From Rhea pennata (Eukaryota; Chordata; Aves; Rheiformes; Rheidae): a stretch of 64,000 nt of DNA. Under the pieces are notes generated by a model. It worked only from the letters and a program-made list of their open reading frames with translations, ran no database searches and was not told where the DNA came from. Every line of letters begins with the position of its first letter. The stretch's first letter is position 1. Position numbers and translations under genes: made by a program. The stretch lies in the NCBI RefSeq assembly GCF_028389875.1, contig NC_084670.1, forward strand, positions 13,983,383 to 14,047,382, read 5' to 3'. Of this stretch, positions 24,408 to 52,700 are shown one piece after another.

Positions 24408-24434
<27 letters not shown>
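24353..24434 (+). CDS. NEXN: NEXN exon 2 with the initiation codon
   Basis: The acceptor TTTCTTACAG ends at 24352. The first 55 nt are 5' UTR and include a CACGTG word (24382-24387). ATG at 24408, with A at -3, opens the nexilin frame MNDIAQKTE, which matches the conserved nexilin N-terminus (human MNDISQKAE). The coding part is 24408-24434, nine codons; the donor is GTATGT. Confidence 0.93.
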
Positions 24435-40564
<16,130 letters not shown>

Positions 40565-40658
40565 TATTTTCATTTGCTTAATAATTCAAGTACTCTTCTT
40601 GCATCTTTCCTATAATGAAAGATTGATTAATCTTTTTCTTAATCCTTTTATTTTCTAG

Positions 40659-40672
40659 CTGATGACTACTAA
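40659..40672 (+). CDS. NEXN: Candidate alternative NEXN last coding segment
   Basis: If the transcript splices from 40553 (GAAA|GTAAGAG) to 40659 (TTTTATTTTCTAG|CT), a 105-nt intron is removed. The frame then continues as T-D-D-Y and stops at TAA 40670-40672, giving TIETDDY instead of TIESKS. Both splice sites are close to consensus, with a pyrimidine-rich tract before the acceptor. Whether it is used cannot be judged from sequence alone. Confidence 0.45.
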
Positions 40673-40725
40673 TGCTCTACTTTAGCTGGAACCTTTCCTC
40701 CTCTCAAATCCTTCTTATTGCATCA

Positions 40726-40750
40726 TCTCTCTCTCTCTCTCTCTCTCTCT
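40726..40750. repeat. (TC)n microsatellite in NEXN 3' UTR
   Basis: About twelve TC dinucleotides: a CU-rich RNA segment in the sense transcript. Confidence 0.9.
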
Positions 40751-41130
40751 GATGGGGCCAACTAAAGAAAGGAAGGAAATGCACTGATATGTCATTTCTT
40801 GCATCAGATAAAATAATCTTCAAACAGTGCAAGTGTCATGAAATTTAGTATAAAGGCTGAAAATAACTCAATAAAGGAAAAATCAATACAGGAAAAAGCA
40901 TAATTATCATAGTGCTCCCACATTTGAAGACCAACTATTGTGTGATAGTATAAATCTAAATACACAATCAGGAAGCTTGTGTAGTAGTATAAAACTACTG
41001 GTGTATTCTGCATGAACACTAAATATTTGAGCCATTTTATTTTATACCAGAAGCACTGAACTGAAAAAGAAAATACTTATTGGTGGATTAAAAAAAAAAA
41101 ACCCTCCAAACTAGTATATTATTTCCAAAC

Positions 41131-41136
41131 AATAAA
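41131..41136 (+). terminator. NEXN: NEXN poly(A) signal AATAAA
   Basis: Canonical hexamer about 570 nt after the stop. A T/GT-rich element (TTTGTTGTTTTGTTT) follows some 20 nt downstream, as expected for a functional cleavage site. Confidence 0.8.
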
Positions 41137-43810
41137 AGATTACATAACTGTGTACATTTGTTGTTTTGTTTCAAATAGCATTAGTTTTTATAATGCAGAC
41201 TTGCATTTAAACCATTAGACTGTAATCAACCTATGCATCTCCTAATCCAAAACTGAACACAATCTCAGTAAGGCTTGCAGTAAAGTATTAAAATTTGCTT
41301 ATAAAAAAAAATATATTTTTCCACTAATAAAAAGATACATGTACAGTTGGTGACAAAATATGGGACAATCATCGTGAATTTTGTAGGAAGAAAGCTTTAA
41401 AATAGAAGTATTATATGGAAGTGTCTAGTTTTTCAACCTTCATTATCTCTTGTTTCAATAGACTTACTGCTGCATCTCTAAACATTGTCTGCTTATGTCT
41501 AGCATACTATTTTTCTCTAAGACCTGTTGATATCACTGCTAATGCCATTCATTATGCCTAATATCTAAATGGTTCAGCTTCGGCTTCTGTAAGAGTTCTT
41601 TCACAAAAGAAAAAACATTTAAATTGAAGAACACATGTAGAGCATTATCATAAGACAGCGAAGCTGCAGCAAATACACAATCACTTCTAAAATGATTTTT
41701 GAGGTTTTGCTATGACTCAATCTGCTGACTGCTCTTCGTACAAAGTTATCTCAAAAATTTCTTTTGCCTCAATACAATAATTATAGATTCTGAAACATCC
41801 TGAAAAAAACTCATTGATAAGCTGTATGACGTTTTGAGTGAATATTTATCTTAACAGCAGTATTAAGAATATATTTTACTTCATTTCATGTGGGTGATGT
41901 TCATTTCACATAAATACTAGTTGTTGCTATATTCAGTTTTTCTGAAGCTGTAATTTCAAACTAATGAATGCAGGGGTAAGAGCATAAAAGAGACAAAAGC
42001 ATTGCTATTATTATCCATCAGTTTACATTTATTGAGAAAAACCATACAAAAAAACATTATACAGTTAACGTGTACCCATATTACATACAATATCAATGCA
42101 AGCTCAAAACCACATTTTTGTAAAGCATTCAATTTACCTCAAGTCCAAGCTGCATCTCCCTAAGACACTGTTCCCATCACAGTTGCCTTTTAAAGCCAAT
42201 CTTCTTTATACACACGGGTAGTTTCTGCAGAGAACACTTTTCTCAGGACGAAAATGCATTTCACATGCACGCAAGAGAAATATTTGTGCATACATAAGAG
42301 TTTTATAAGCTATTACTATGGAAGAGGGAATCCTGTCAACTGTATGCTTTCTGAAAGGCCCAGTCCCCCCTTCCTCCCACCATGTCCAAAAAAAAAAGCA
42401 AAATAAAAAGCTTTTAGCATGCAATGGAAAACTTAAAAGCTACTTTGGAAGGGAATAAAGTAGAAACAGTTGCTATCATCCAATAAAATACCACTAGTAA
42501 AAAGATAAAATATTTCAAGAGAGACTGCGCAGTGAAAAAAATGATACTGTCTGCCTGAACGTCTTAAACACATGGCATATGATCATGCTAGATAAAAGAT
42601 TATCCACCTGGTATTTTATTTCATGTCCTGTCTTAAAGTATATGCTGCAGAGAGTGGTATGAAAATGCTTTTCCTACTTTGAACATTATGCTTCCTTTTT
42701 TAAGTTTTGGTACTCTTTACATTCTACTTAATTTGTGGGACTCTAGGGAAGAAAAAGCAGGAAACTTCAAAGACACCTTTGGGCAAGTTCATTATACTAC
42801 CAAGAAAGTCCAGGTATCTTACTGGATCAGGATAACTTCAGTAACATATTTTCTGTTCTCCCAAGAACGGTGAGTTTGGGGACAGAGTTGAAAAATAAAC
42901 ACTACACTTTAGTACAAAATAGCATGTCTGTAAACTCTGCAGTGAGCAAGCTGAAAATCAGTATACCTCAAATGCTACATACTAAGGCAAGTTCATTTCA
43001 TCTTCCACACTCTAGCTTTTTCTTCTCTATTTCCTCCCACTGGCTAAATTTACAATTAAAAGGCTGTTAAGATATTTTAGGAACAACAGTTGTAAAAAAA
43101 ACCCCAGCATGTTAAAAGAAGCGAACAAATGACTCACCCCAACACTAAATTCACAGTATCAAAATCCAAACGGTACACACCTAACTTTCTCTTGTCAAAA
43201 ATGAATCTGAGTAACATATTAAGCAATAAATCATCAAATATCAATAGGCTTGAGAAACTGGAGTACAACTATTAATTTAGTTCAAAAAGTCAAAATACCT
43301 AGCTTGACTGTTTAGAAGAATATAAATTAGAATATATGGTTTATATTATTAAATCACAGTTAAAAAAACTTAACAGATTATGGAACAGTTATGGTCAAAC
43401 AAATAGTACTTTAAAGAATGAGAAGTGATCAAAACAAAAATTATACCCTATACCAGTATGTATGGGATACATTTCAAATCTGTTATGTTTTTTGCCAATT
43501 TTACCTTCTACATGGAGCCCTTCTATGGTCCATGCTCATCGGCTCACCAATGGCATACACTCAAAGGATTCCTCTTTATTGGTAGTAACTATCTCAGGAC
43601 CTGATTCTATGAGCTATGATTTGGTGCTTGCAGCATCTTCAGCACTGTGTGTGAAAATGAAGGCAGTATTTTTGAATATTTTTCTTTCATGTACAGATAA
43701 GCAGGACTTTTGAAAGAGGAGCAGCATATTTTAGAAACAGAATAATCAACAAAAAAGACTGAATAGATGCTGCTTTACTTCAAGCTAAAAAAAACCGAAA
43801 CAAACAAACA

Positions 43811-43856
43811 AAAAAGAAAGAAAAGAAAAGAAAAGAAAAGAAAAGAAAAGAAAAAA
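43811..43856. repeat. (AAAAG)n microsatellite
   Basis: About eight A/G pentamers of the AAAAG type between NEXN and FUBP1. On the minus strand this is a polypyrimidine CTTTT tract. Confidence 0.9.
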
Positions 43857-45314
43857 CCCAAATCCTGTACCAGACCATCTAAGACATACAAACATTTTAA
43901 ACTGGCAAAATATACAGCAATTCAGTTAAAATATCAAGAAACAGGAAACACTGACTGCTATATAGATAAAATATTATTTGCTGCACTGTTAACATTGGTG
44001 CACATGCTTTTTCAAATAAAACACACTCCTCTGCAAAATTCTAGAGTCTATTTTCCTACCATGTCAAGTATGAATAAGTGAACTAAATTATCTAAAGATT
44101 CCACTAACACACTATAACTGTAAGACAAGTTATCAAGTTCAGTGATAACAACAAGTTATATTCTTTAAAATCAAGTCTTATTCGTCGAGTGGGAATAGTG
44201 CCCTATTATAAAAAAAAACATTTGTGAAGGCTGTTGACATTTCTAACCAGTCATTCCTGCATATTTTTAACGGTTTTGATTCTTTAATTGCAACAATTAG
44301 CTAGTTGAGAAAAAAGTAACAAAAATGACTTCTTTTGATTAAGCTTAAATTACTGCAATCTACTAATGTTTTCTAAAAAAGATACATATTTACCTAGAAA
44401 TATAAACAGTTGTTTAAAAACTTAAGACTTTCCACTGAAATGGAACCGTGAGTAACAATGCATTTGGGGGAAAGCAGCTGATTGCTTTTCAATACACAAC
44501 CACAAAGATCTCACAGGGACAACATTAATGTACTGAAATATATTAATTTTATATACTTCCTTAGGTTGTGCTTACCTGTTGCTTTTTTGCAGCAGAACCT
44601 AAGGTGGAAGGTCTGGGAAGGCACTGTGAAGTATAAATAATTGCACTGTTTGCAATTAATAAGATTTTATACCTTAAATGAATCAAAATCAACAGCCTCC
44701 ATTTTGTGAATGATAAAGAATTCAGTGAATTTAAATTTTGCTCAGTTTAGTACATAATAAATGCACCATTCTACAAGGTTATCTACAGAATACCATGCAA
44801 AATATCTGAACTATTAAACTTCATACCCTACACTAAAGATAGCAAGTATCATCCTAGCCTTTTTTAAACTACCAGAATAATTCCTAATTTTAAAAGGGAT
44901 AAAAATAATTCCTTCTTTCTACAGCACAATACATACATTGCTGATTACCTGAATAAAACTACTTCAGTTGTCAACCTTAACTTTTTCTCTGTACAGCCAC
45001 ACTAAAAAGTTCATTCTCAAAACAACAAAATGGTATTCCAAAAGATAAAGCAAGTAACAGTTATAAAATTATTTTAAAACATACCTACATCACTACATAT
45101 CTGCAAACTGAAGAAAAACACAACTCCTGTCTAACAAGTGTTTCCAAAAGAATTCAACGTTACAATATGCATACTTAAATACACTGAATAATAGAGCTCT
45201 TTGTCTCAGGTGCACTAATGAAAAAAGACTCAGATAAACAGAAACATGATTTTCTTTTGCTATTGCTAAACGTTTCAAGAATACTTACCCATAAAGCTCA
45301 CATTATGTGTATAG

Positions 45315-45337
45315 AGATATATATATATATATATATG
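45315..45337. repeat. (TA)n run
   Basis: Alternating AT dinucleotides, about eleven units. Confidence 0.85.
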
Positions 45338-46438
45338 GCACACCTATGTTTCTGAATTAAGAAGCAATTACAATTTCCTAAGATAATCAGCACTGTATTC
45401 CAACATAATAGTCACACAAGTATGGCATTTTCATTATGTGGAACATTGACAAAAAGATACTGTTGCAGTTCATCAATTTGTCATTCTGATGTACTTACAG
45501 TGCAATGCTCCTTGAAGGAACAATCAAGGATGATACACAGCACAGTCCTCCTCACCCCTATAGAGCTAGTTCTATACTGGCTGGATCAAACCTGCACTTC
45601 AACAGACAATGGCAAGACAGACTGTATTGCATGTAGTCTAATATACGCAAAGAGCCAATAAATATGCAAAGAGCAAACACAGGATTTCAAGAGAATCAGA
45701 TTTTTAGTATGAGCATTAGAGTAATAAGAAGGTTCAAGTATATAAAAAAAAAATCATTTGATTCAAAGACTGGTCTTGAGTATTTACAAAACAGAAATTA
45801 TCTGCTCTGCAGGAAGTTCTCAACCGCTCCCCAACACTCAAACAAAACAGCGTTTCAAGGACAGATGCAATTTTTGTAACTACTATGCATACCACAATGA
45901 CCTTTCTGCACTGAATTTCGAAGTGAACTACTTTAAACTGAAGGCTTAAGCACAAACACTTAAATTTTATAACTAGTCTGAAGAATCCTTAAAATAGTTA
46001 TGCAGGAACAGTTTTGAAGTCAAATATTCAATTAAGAACAAAAATAAACTGTTAGAGCAGCTGTACAGGTCTCAAACAGTGGTTATGTATAAAAGGAAAT
46101 TTCACTGTTAATGCAACAGAAGTATGCCAAAAATCACCTTCTTAAACACATGCAATCTTTAATCAAATAGAAAGAAAATTAAGATATCAAGATTACTGGT
46201 GCTAGGCAGCAAAATACAATGAATAAAAGAGATCCTCCATCTACAACTACTCTGCAAGAGGGGAAAAACATGCTAACGACAAGTTTTTAAACCTAACAAG
46301 TTTTATGAAGGGCAGAGGGAAAAACAAACCAAAAAACCTCAATTGTGTACAAGTACCTTAATTTGGCATTGCAAATCAATCCTATAATTTTTTGAATATC
46401 CACATATCCAACTTACCGACACAGGAGGTTTCATATTA

Positions 46439-46444
46439 TTTATT
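46439..46444 (-). terminator. FUBP1: FUBP1 proximal poly(A) signal
   Basis: TTTATT on + (AATAAA on the coding strand), about 325 nt after the FUBP1 stop. A GT-rich stretch including CCTGTGTCGG follows in the transcript direction. A distal hexamer at 42028-42033 is a weaker alternative. Confidence 0.55.
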
Positions 46445-46768
46445 GTAAAGCACAAAACAGGCATTTTAAAAGTGATAAAGTATACATTGAAAAAGTACAT
46501 TTATATCACAAAGCATTGACCACATAATAATTGCAAATACATTTGCTGGAATGTGTACATCTACACTAATACTAAAAACAAACCATTTTTCATTTCTACA
46601 CAGAAATATTACCTCCTATCAGTAGTGATAGATATTTTGTACATTTTCAAAAACACTATTTTTTAACCAAACAAAATTAAGATCTTCATCAAGGCGTCTG
46701 CATCCATACATTTAACAAAGGTTTTTTCCCCCACACAATGAAGCAAATACTGTATTGTCCACTTCTTA
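46445..46768 (-). other. FUBP1: FUBP1 3' UTR (proximal form)
   Basis: Last-exon sequence between the stop codon and the first AATAAA in the transcript. AT-rich, with no coding potential. Confidence 0.6.
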
Positions 46769-46777
46769 TTATTGGCC
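46769..46777 (-). CDS. FUBP1: FUBP1 last coding segment and stop
   Basis: The acceptor CTTCTGCACAG is followed by GGC CAA TAA, giving the conserved C-terminal Gly-Gln and a stop at 46769-46771, with a second TAA immediately after. Confidence 0.9.
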   Translation of the reverse strand, partial: GQ

Positions 46778-49700
46778 CTGTGCAGAAGAGATACATAAGA
46801 GATACACAAAAAGTTAAAGAAAATCCTTTAAATCGAGCTAACTCAGGAGTGAAGCCTTTAAGAAAGAAAAATTGGTTAATGTAAATGGTGGTGGCTTCTT
46901 GCATGGTTTTCAAAACCCTGGGAGGAGAAAGTTTCTTTTTTAAAAAAAAAATCAAAATCACCAAACGTATGGACAGAACTCAAGTTATCAGGTAAAGCAA
47001 AGTCATTTATTAATTATTCTGATAGTTATTTTGCTAGAAAAAAAAAAGATGCATACTCCAAAGGTAACAAAGCAGGAGACATGCAAAAAAATATCTATAA
47101 TCACTGAAACAGAAGCCAGCCAAAAAGTACTTAATAAAATTTATACCTGTGGTGCTGGAGGATGCTGTGGCATTCCCTGTGGGCTCGTCTGGGCGTAATA
47201 TGCTGCCTGTTGTCTGTAGTACTCAGCCCATGCTGCACTATAATCTGGTTGACCACCTGGCGGAGCCCCAGCAGGCGCAGGAACTGCTTGACCTGCAAGT
47301 AATTAAAATTATTTAGCATAGCTTTGTTGCTGCAATAAAGGTGAAAAAATTAAAAATAATCCCACCGTTAACAAACATTACCTTGCTTTTTGTAATAGTT
47401 TCCCCAAGATTTTGAATAATCTTGTGGCTGCCCTTTTTGGCCTAACCACTCTCCCTATTTTAACATAATGATTCCTGTGTAAGGAAAAACTGAAGATGCA
47501 TAGGAAGGACAGGTGTTTCCACCTTCCTGAATCATGTTCCAGAGCAAAAGTCTTTAAGCATGCTAGTCGAAACTAACATGGAACAAGCAAATTAAAATAC
47601 AGGTCAACAAGGGAGATCACTTTTGTTCATCTGCCTAGACTGACCTTTACTTCATTGTACAAGCTGCATTAAATAATTCACCAGACACTAATTTATTAAC
47701 TCTCCTAATTTTGACATCCTTTATGTAAATCCTGGATTAACATAGATTATGGTTTTTTTGTTAACCCTTTTTTCTACCACAGACGACAGTCCTGCAACTT
47801 CTCCTTCAAACCCTCAACTCAAGTTCCAAGCCTCTAGGAATGACAGTACATATACATGGAGCACTAGACTTATAGTTGACAATTGCCAGCCTTTCTAACA
47901 AAATCATATTGCAACATAAAACCTTTATAAAGATGCTAAAATAATACAACAGGATTCTATCCAAAAAATATTATAGCCAACATTTAAAACCTCAGCCATT
48001 CTATTTACCCGAGGAAGGTTTGTCCCTGACATCTTTGCTTTTGTCCTTTTTCTTGATTCAGAGACATGCAACACATTCTAGAATCACCAACACCTTATTT
48101 GTTAATTCTTATGTCAAAAGCTGCTTTGCCAGTTACCACTGCAAGGATACTCATAACTATTTGCTACTTAAAATTACAAAACACTGTAAAATACAAAAAT
48201 ACGGCATCTCAATCTCAAGGAGTTAAAACTGTTATTTTTCAAAAAAAATAAAGGTCAAGATTAGGATACTACAGTAGGAAAAAAGAACAAAACACCACAC
48301 CCAACCACACTACTACAAATAAACAAATCCAAGTAAAATGGGAAAGTGCAAGCTGCACAATTCCAAGATAGGCATCAAATCTGATCTTCTGTTGTCAAAA
48401 AAGGGGCAGCTTCCTAAGAGAGATGGCTCAGTTTTCAGTCCAAATTGAAATCACCTCACCTTGGAAAGGCCAGCAGTTGTTAGCTTTTAAGACTGAAGAC
48501 CATTGAGGAAGCCCATAAAGAACAGGAATATCAAAACATTCTAGCGAACTGCTGTCTAGGATATCAGGTGTATGCATTAAAAAAAACACTTCACACAAAA
48601 TATCAGCTACTCACATTCTTATTTACATACATTTTCCAAATCCTCAAAAAACATGTTAGCAAAGAGTCTGGACATATGGCAAAGCACTATCCTAAATGCT
48701 TCCACTTTCCAACTATGTATGTAATTTACATAGTTAGGTTTTCAACTTGCTCTGTAGATATTATTTGATCAAAAACCAACAAAACAAAAAACTTTTCCCT
48801 CAGTTTATGGATTACAGAGTAAAGCAACTGTTGTCATAGAAAAACTAACTTAAATTTCCTCAACTCTTAAAGAGCTGAAACCACATAATGTCTGATGTAT
48901 GAGCAACATGGGAGGATTTACACTTCCAGACAATAATTTTAACCAAAATGGTCTTTAATAGCATTATACATTTCCCAGAATACATTTTTTTGCAAGTTCA
49001 GTATGATATAAGATCACAATTCCATCTGCAAATTAGTAGTGATGCCTGACATAAGCTATGTCAAAGCTATGGCTTTTTTTGTACCTTATGACATGAGAAA
49101 CTTCCAGCATTTAAGCCGCTACCCCAAGGTAGTGCTGAAATTCAAGTATAGAAAATTGGATGTCTATTGAATTTCTTTTCTTGAATGGATTAGGAAAAAT
49201 TTGAATATTTTAGTTGCACTGCTCCCCTACCAAGTACAGCCAGCAATTCTGAGCCTGCACGTGGAATTCAGCAGCTTGCACAAAATCGCCTCTTAGTGTT
49301 CAGAACTGCACGGAAGCAGTACATGCTCATCAACATCCAGATTTACCTGGAACACCTTATTGAACAAGACAGATAAGCTACATACATGGGAATATAAGAA
49401 ACAAAATACTTCCCAGGAGAGAAAAACCGCATGATTCTACAGTTCTTCCTTTACTCAATCATGAGTGGTGATTTTAGCAAGGAAAAAGCTTTTCTTTTCC
49501 CCGTCATACTACAGTTGAGGAATTACTAAAGAACACTTCCACTATTTTATTATGGAATCTTTTAATTAAAGGGCCAATTCTACCCATTTTAGAAAGATTT
49601 TAAGTGATAAACATACAAGCCTCTATGACGTCATATAGATCATTCACTAAAATCTGACTTCATGTTTAGTGGAAACTTATCTGTGGGAGCTTTGTAGGCT

Positions 49701-52700
49701 CCAGTTATGCAAATCTCTTTCAACTCTTGTAGGAAAAAAAATAGTATATCTTTAATTGAAGATAATATCTATGACTTCAAAAGTTAAATTGAAAGCAGTG
49801 CTCTCATTAGCTAGTAATACTGAAGGGAATTTGAAAACAATTTTTTTGTGCATTTATGGAGTGCCAAGGAAAGAGAGTTCAAGTCACCTACAAGATCCAT
49901 GAACAGAAACAGTGTGTGAAAGTAATTTAATTGCTTAAGTCTTTAATTTTCTTATTTTAATTGTATTTAGTACTCGAGCAATATTTCCAGAATAAAAAGA
50001 GAACCCCAAGAAGAGGATGGATTTTGCCACTATGTTTCTGAGTTGGAAACAGGTTATTTTCATGATGCTATTGCTATATACAGCCCCTTCAATGCAAAAA
50101 CAAACAAAAAAACAAACCAACTTGTTTTCTGTGATATTATACCAGTAGGAAGGCACTCTAAATCAGTATTTTTATATTCTAGAATAGAGAGGAACATATG
50201 CATTTTTATCTATTATTTTATTTTTTTTATGCTTTTGATGAACTATTTAATAGTGCTTTAGGATTTTGGGGTCATTCACACCCAACAGTCTCAAAATTCT
50301 ACTTGAAAAAAATCAAGTGCCAATTGCAGTATCACATCCAACTTGCTCAATTGGGTACTACTGATACTGAAACTTGCCACATGGATTAGTAAGGCTCATT
50401 TTCTTCGGTAGCAAAAATAAAACTACTTGGGCCTTGGAAGTTGAGGGAGTTCGGTTCTCTGTAACAGCATAGATAATCGCACAAGCAGCTGCCATTAGAA
50501 TTCTTATCTGCACTGTGAAAAAAAATCTCAAATTCTGTCCAAAGATGTCCTGTAATTCCTACCTTTCTCCTTCTGCAATGAGTTACTGGGGACATGAACA
50601 TTACAGCATTGCAGGAAGTGCAAGTAATGCAAATTGTGTCTGAGAGCCTAAAGGCCATAACAACTCGCTAAGTGCCTCTCCCGATTTGTTGGCTAGAAAA
50701 AACACCACCTAGATTTGTTGGCTAGAAAAAACACCACCTAAAGTTGATTTGAAGCTAAATGGGGAATCTTTGCCTTACAACCTCATTTCTTCACTTCATC
50801 CTCTTTAAGTGTATCTTAGCAGAAACGGTACCAATCATCTCAATTTTTAACATTCTGAAGAAGCAGAAAATTCTTATGCTTTACGTATCAAGTTATAAAG
50901 ATCCAAACATCAAGACTTCTTCCAGGGAAAGGACCTGATTTAAACTAGAACAAAAAAAATGAAGCTCAGAACTGCTTTTCTTTTTCCCTCTCACTGATTT
51001 GCTCTATTGGGTTTTATCTATTGTATATTTTAAGAGCAATTCTTTACATCTCTCATTGCCTGCCTCTTTTTGGCTCATACTCCTTTTGGGACTCAATCCT
51101 CAAAACTCCATCTCAACATCTTTCACTAGCTGGTACATAACCAGAAAAAACACAGGCTGAAGTAACCCAGACTTTCCCTTCCAAAAGTGACAGCTTACAG
51201 CCCTTGTCAACAAATTTAATTATTCTTAAAAAAGCAAAAGCCTTAGTACTTTGTGTTTAAGAGCATGGGCTGAACTAGCAGAGGCATTAAAAAAAGTAGT
51301 TAACCAGAAGAGAAAAAATGGAAAGGCCAACAAAAATCTCAAGTGTTTGTAGGCTCCATTGTAATTTTCATAGTCTGACACACAATTCTTGAAATAAAAT
51401 GTTTTTTCCTGTTTATCACTTCTGCTAGGTTAAAATAAAGAATAAAGTCAGTATGCTCTGGCAAATGGTCTGGGATCAACCTGGTTGAATATCAAAAAAG
51501 TGTAGTAAAACATACTATTCATCTTAGCTCCCAATTCTTCTGGGGGAGTGGGTATGGAGGGGGGGAGGGGGAGAGGACCACACCCAAACCAGATGCTGCT
51601 GTATGTCTGGCCAGACAGACACCAGAAAAAGCTCAGGTATTCATAATCTCACTGGTATAAAAATCTAAACCACCAGCAATATCTATGGGAGCACAATATG
51701 GTCAAAATATTAAACTGCAAGGCATTCTGATTTAAAAGGTAAAAGCACCTTTAGCCAACACACAAAGATCATGTATTCCTTCCTTATTCAGTAAATTATA
51801 AAACAATTAACTTGCATGCAAATACATTTCACTTAAAGTTAGTTCAAGCAATATATACTCAAAAAGCTAGCACCAATATACAAACTATGGTTTAAACACA
51901 GCTCTTAAACACTGCAAGGGGTATACGATATAAAGTTTCATGACAACTTTTCATTTAGTAATATGATCATACAAAGGAAGCTTCAAGAAAAATGTGTAAT
52001 CTTAAGAGCATTAGGCAACATAACCACTGAAAACAGCATTATAAAAATGCAGACCAAAATTGAACTCTGAAACTTAAATATACTTTGTGTAGGTGTTTCA
52101 CACAGAATAACAACTCATCTTTGTCTACAAAGTATTTTGCCAAAGCTGATCACTAATATGAATACAAGAGGGCCTTAAACCATAATTCCTAAGTAGTCTA
52201 GTTTTCAGCAAACTTCAGGGCTTTTACTATATATAGTGATACATATATGTAAAATAATATAAAACTTATAATCCAGAAGACAAATGAATGGAGCACTTTT
52301 TGTTTGGTAAAAATTTCAGATGAGACTTGCAAATCTCCTCTAACAACTTTGCAACAACAGAAAAACATGCACACATACCCATTTTTTTGTAGTACTCTTC
52401 CCATGCCTTGGTATAGTCAACCTGCCCTGCTGGTGCTGGATTTGGCTGATCTCCTGAATTACATATAAAAATAATTGTTAAAACAAGACTTCTATTTTTT
52501 GGTTTTGTACACAGAACAACATACAAATAAGCATCTGAGTGTTTTGAAAACAAGCCCAAATAATGACACTCAAATCTGACACTGAAAAACCTATCTGCTA
52601 CAAAAGCTAATATAAATACAAAAACAACAAAACAAAATCAACCACACTAAAAGAAATCACAAAAATTTATTGCATTTTCAGAACTTAGGAAGCTCATACC

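Larger units (their letters stand above)
40565..41160 (+). other. NEXN: NEXN 3' UTR
   Basis: From the stop codon to about 25 nt past the best AATAAA. It includes a (TC)n run (40726-40750) and an earlier AATAAA (40870-40875) that could give a shorter form. Confidence 0.75.
41161..46438. other. Region between the convergent NEXN and FUBP1 3' ends
   Basis: About 5.3 kb with no recognised exon. Minus-strand AATAAA hexamers (42028-42033, 42615-42620, 43575-43580) could serve extended FUBP1 3' UTRs reaching towards NEXN. It also holds an (AAAAG)n repeat (43811-43856) and a (TA)n run (45315-45337). Confidence 0.65.
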
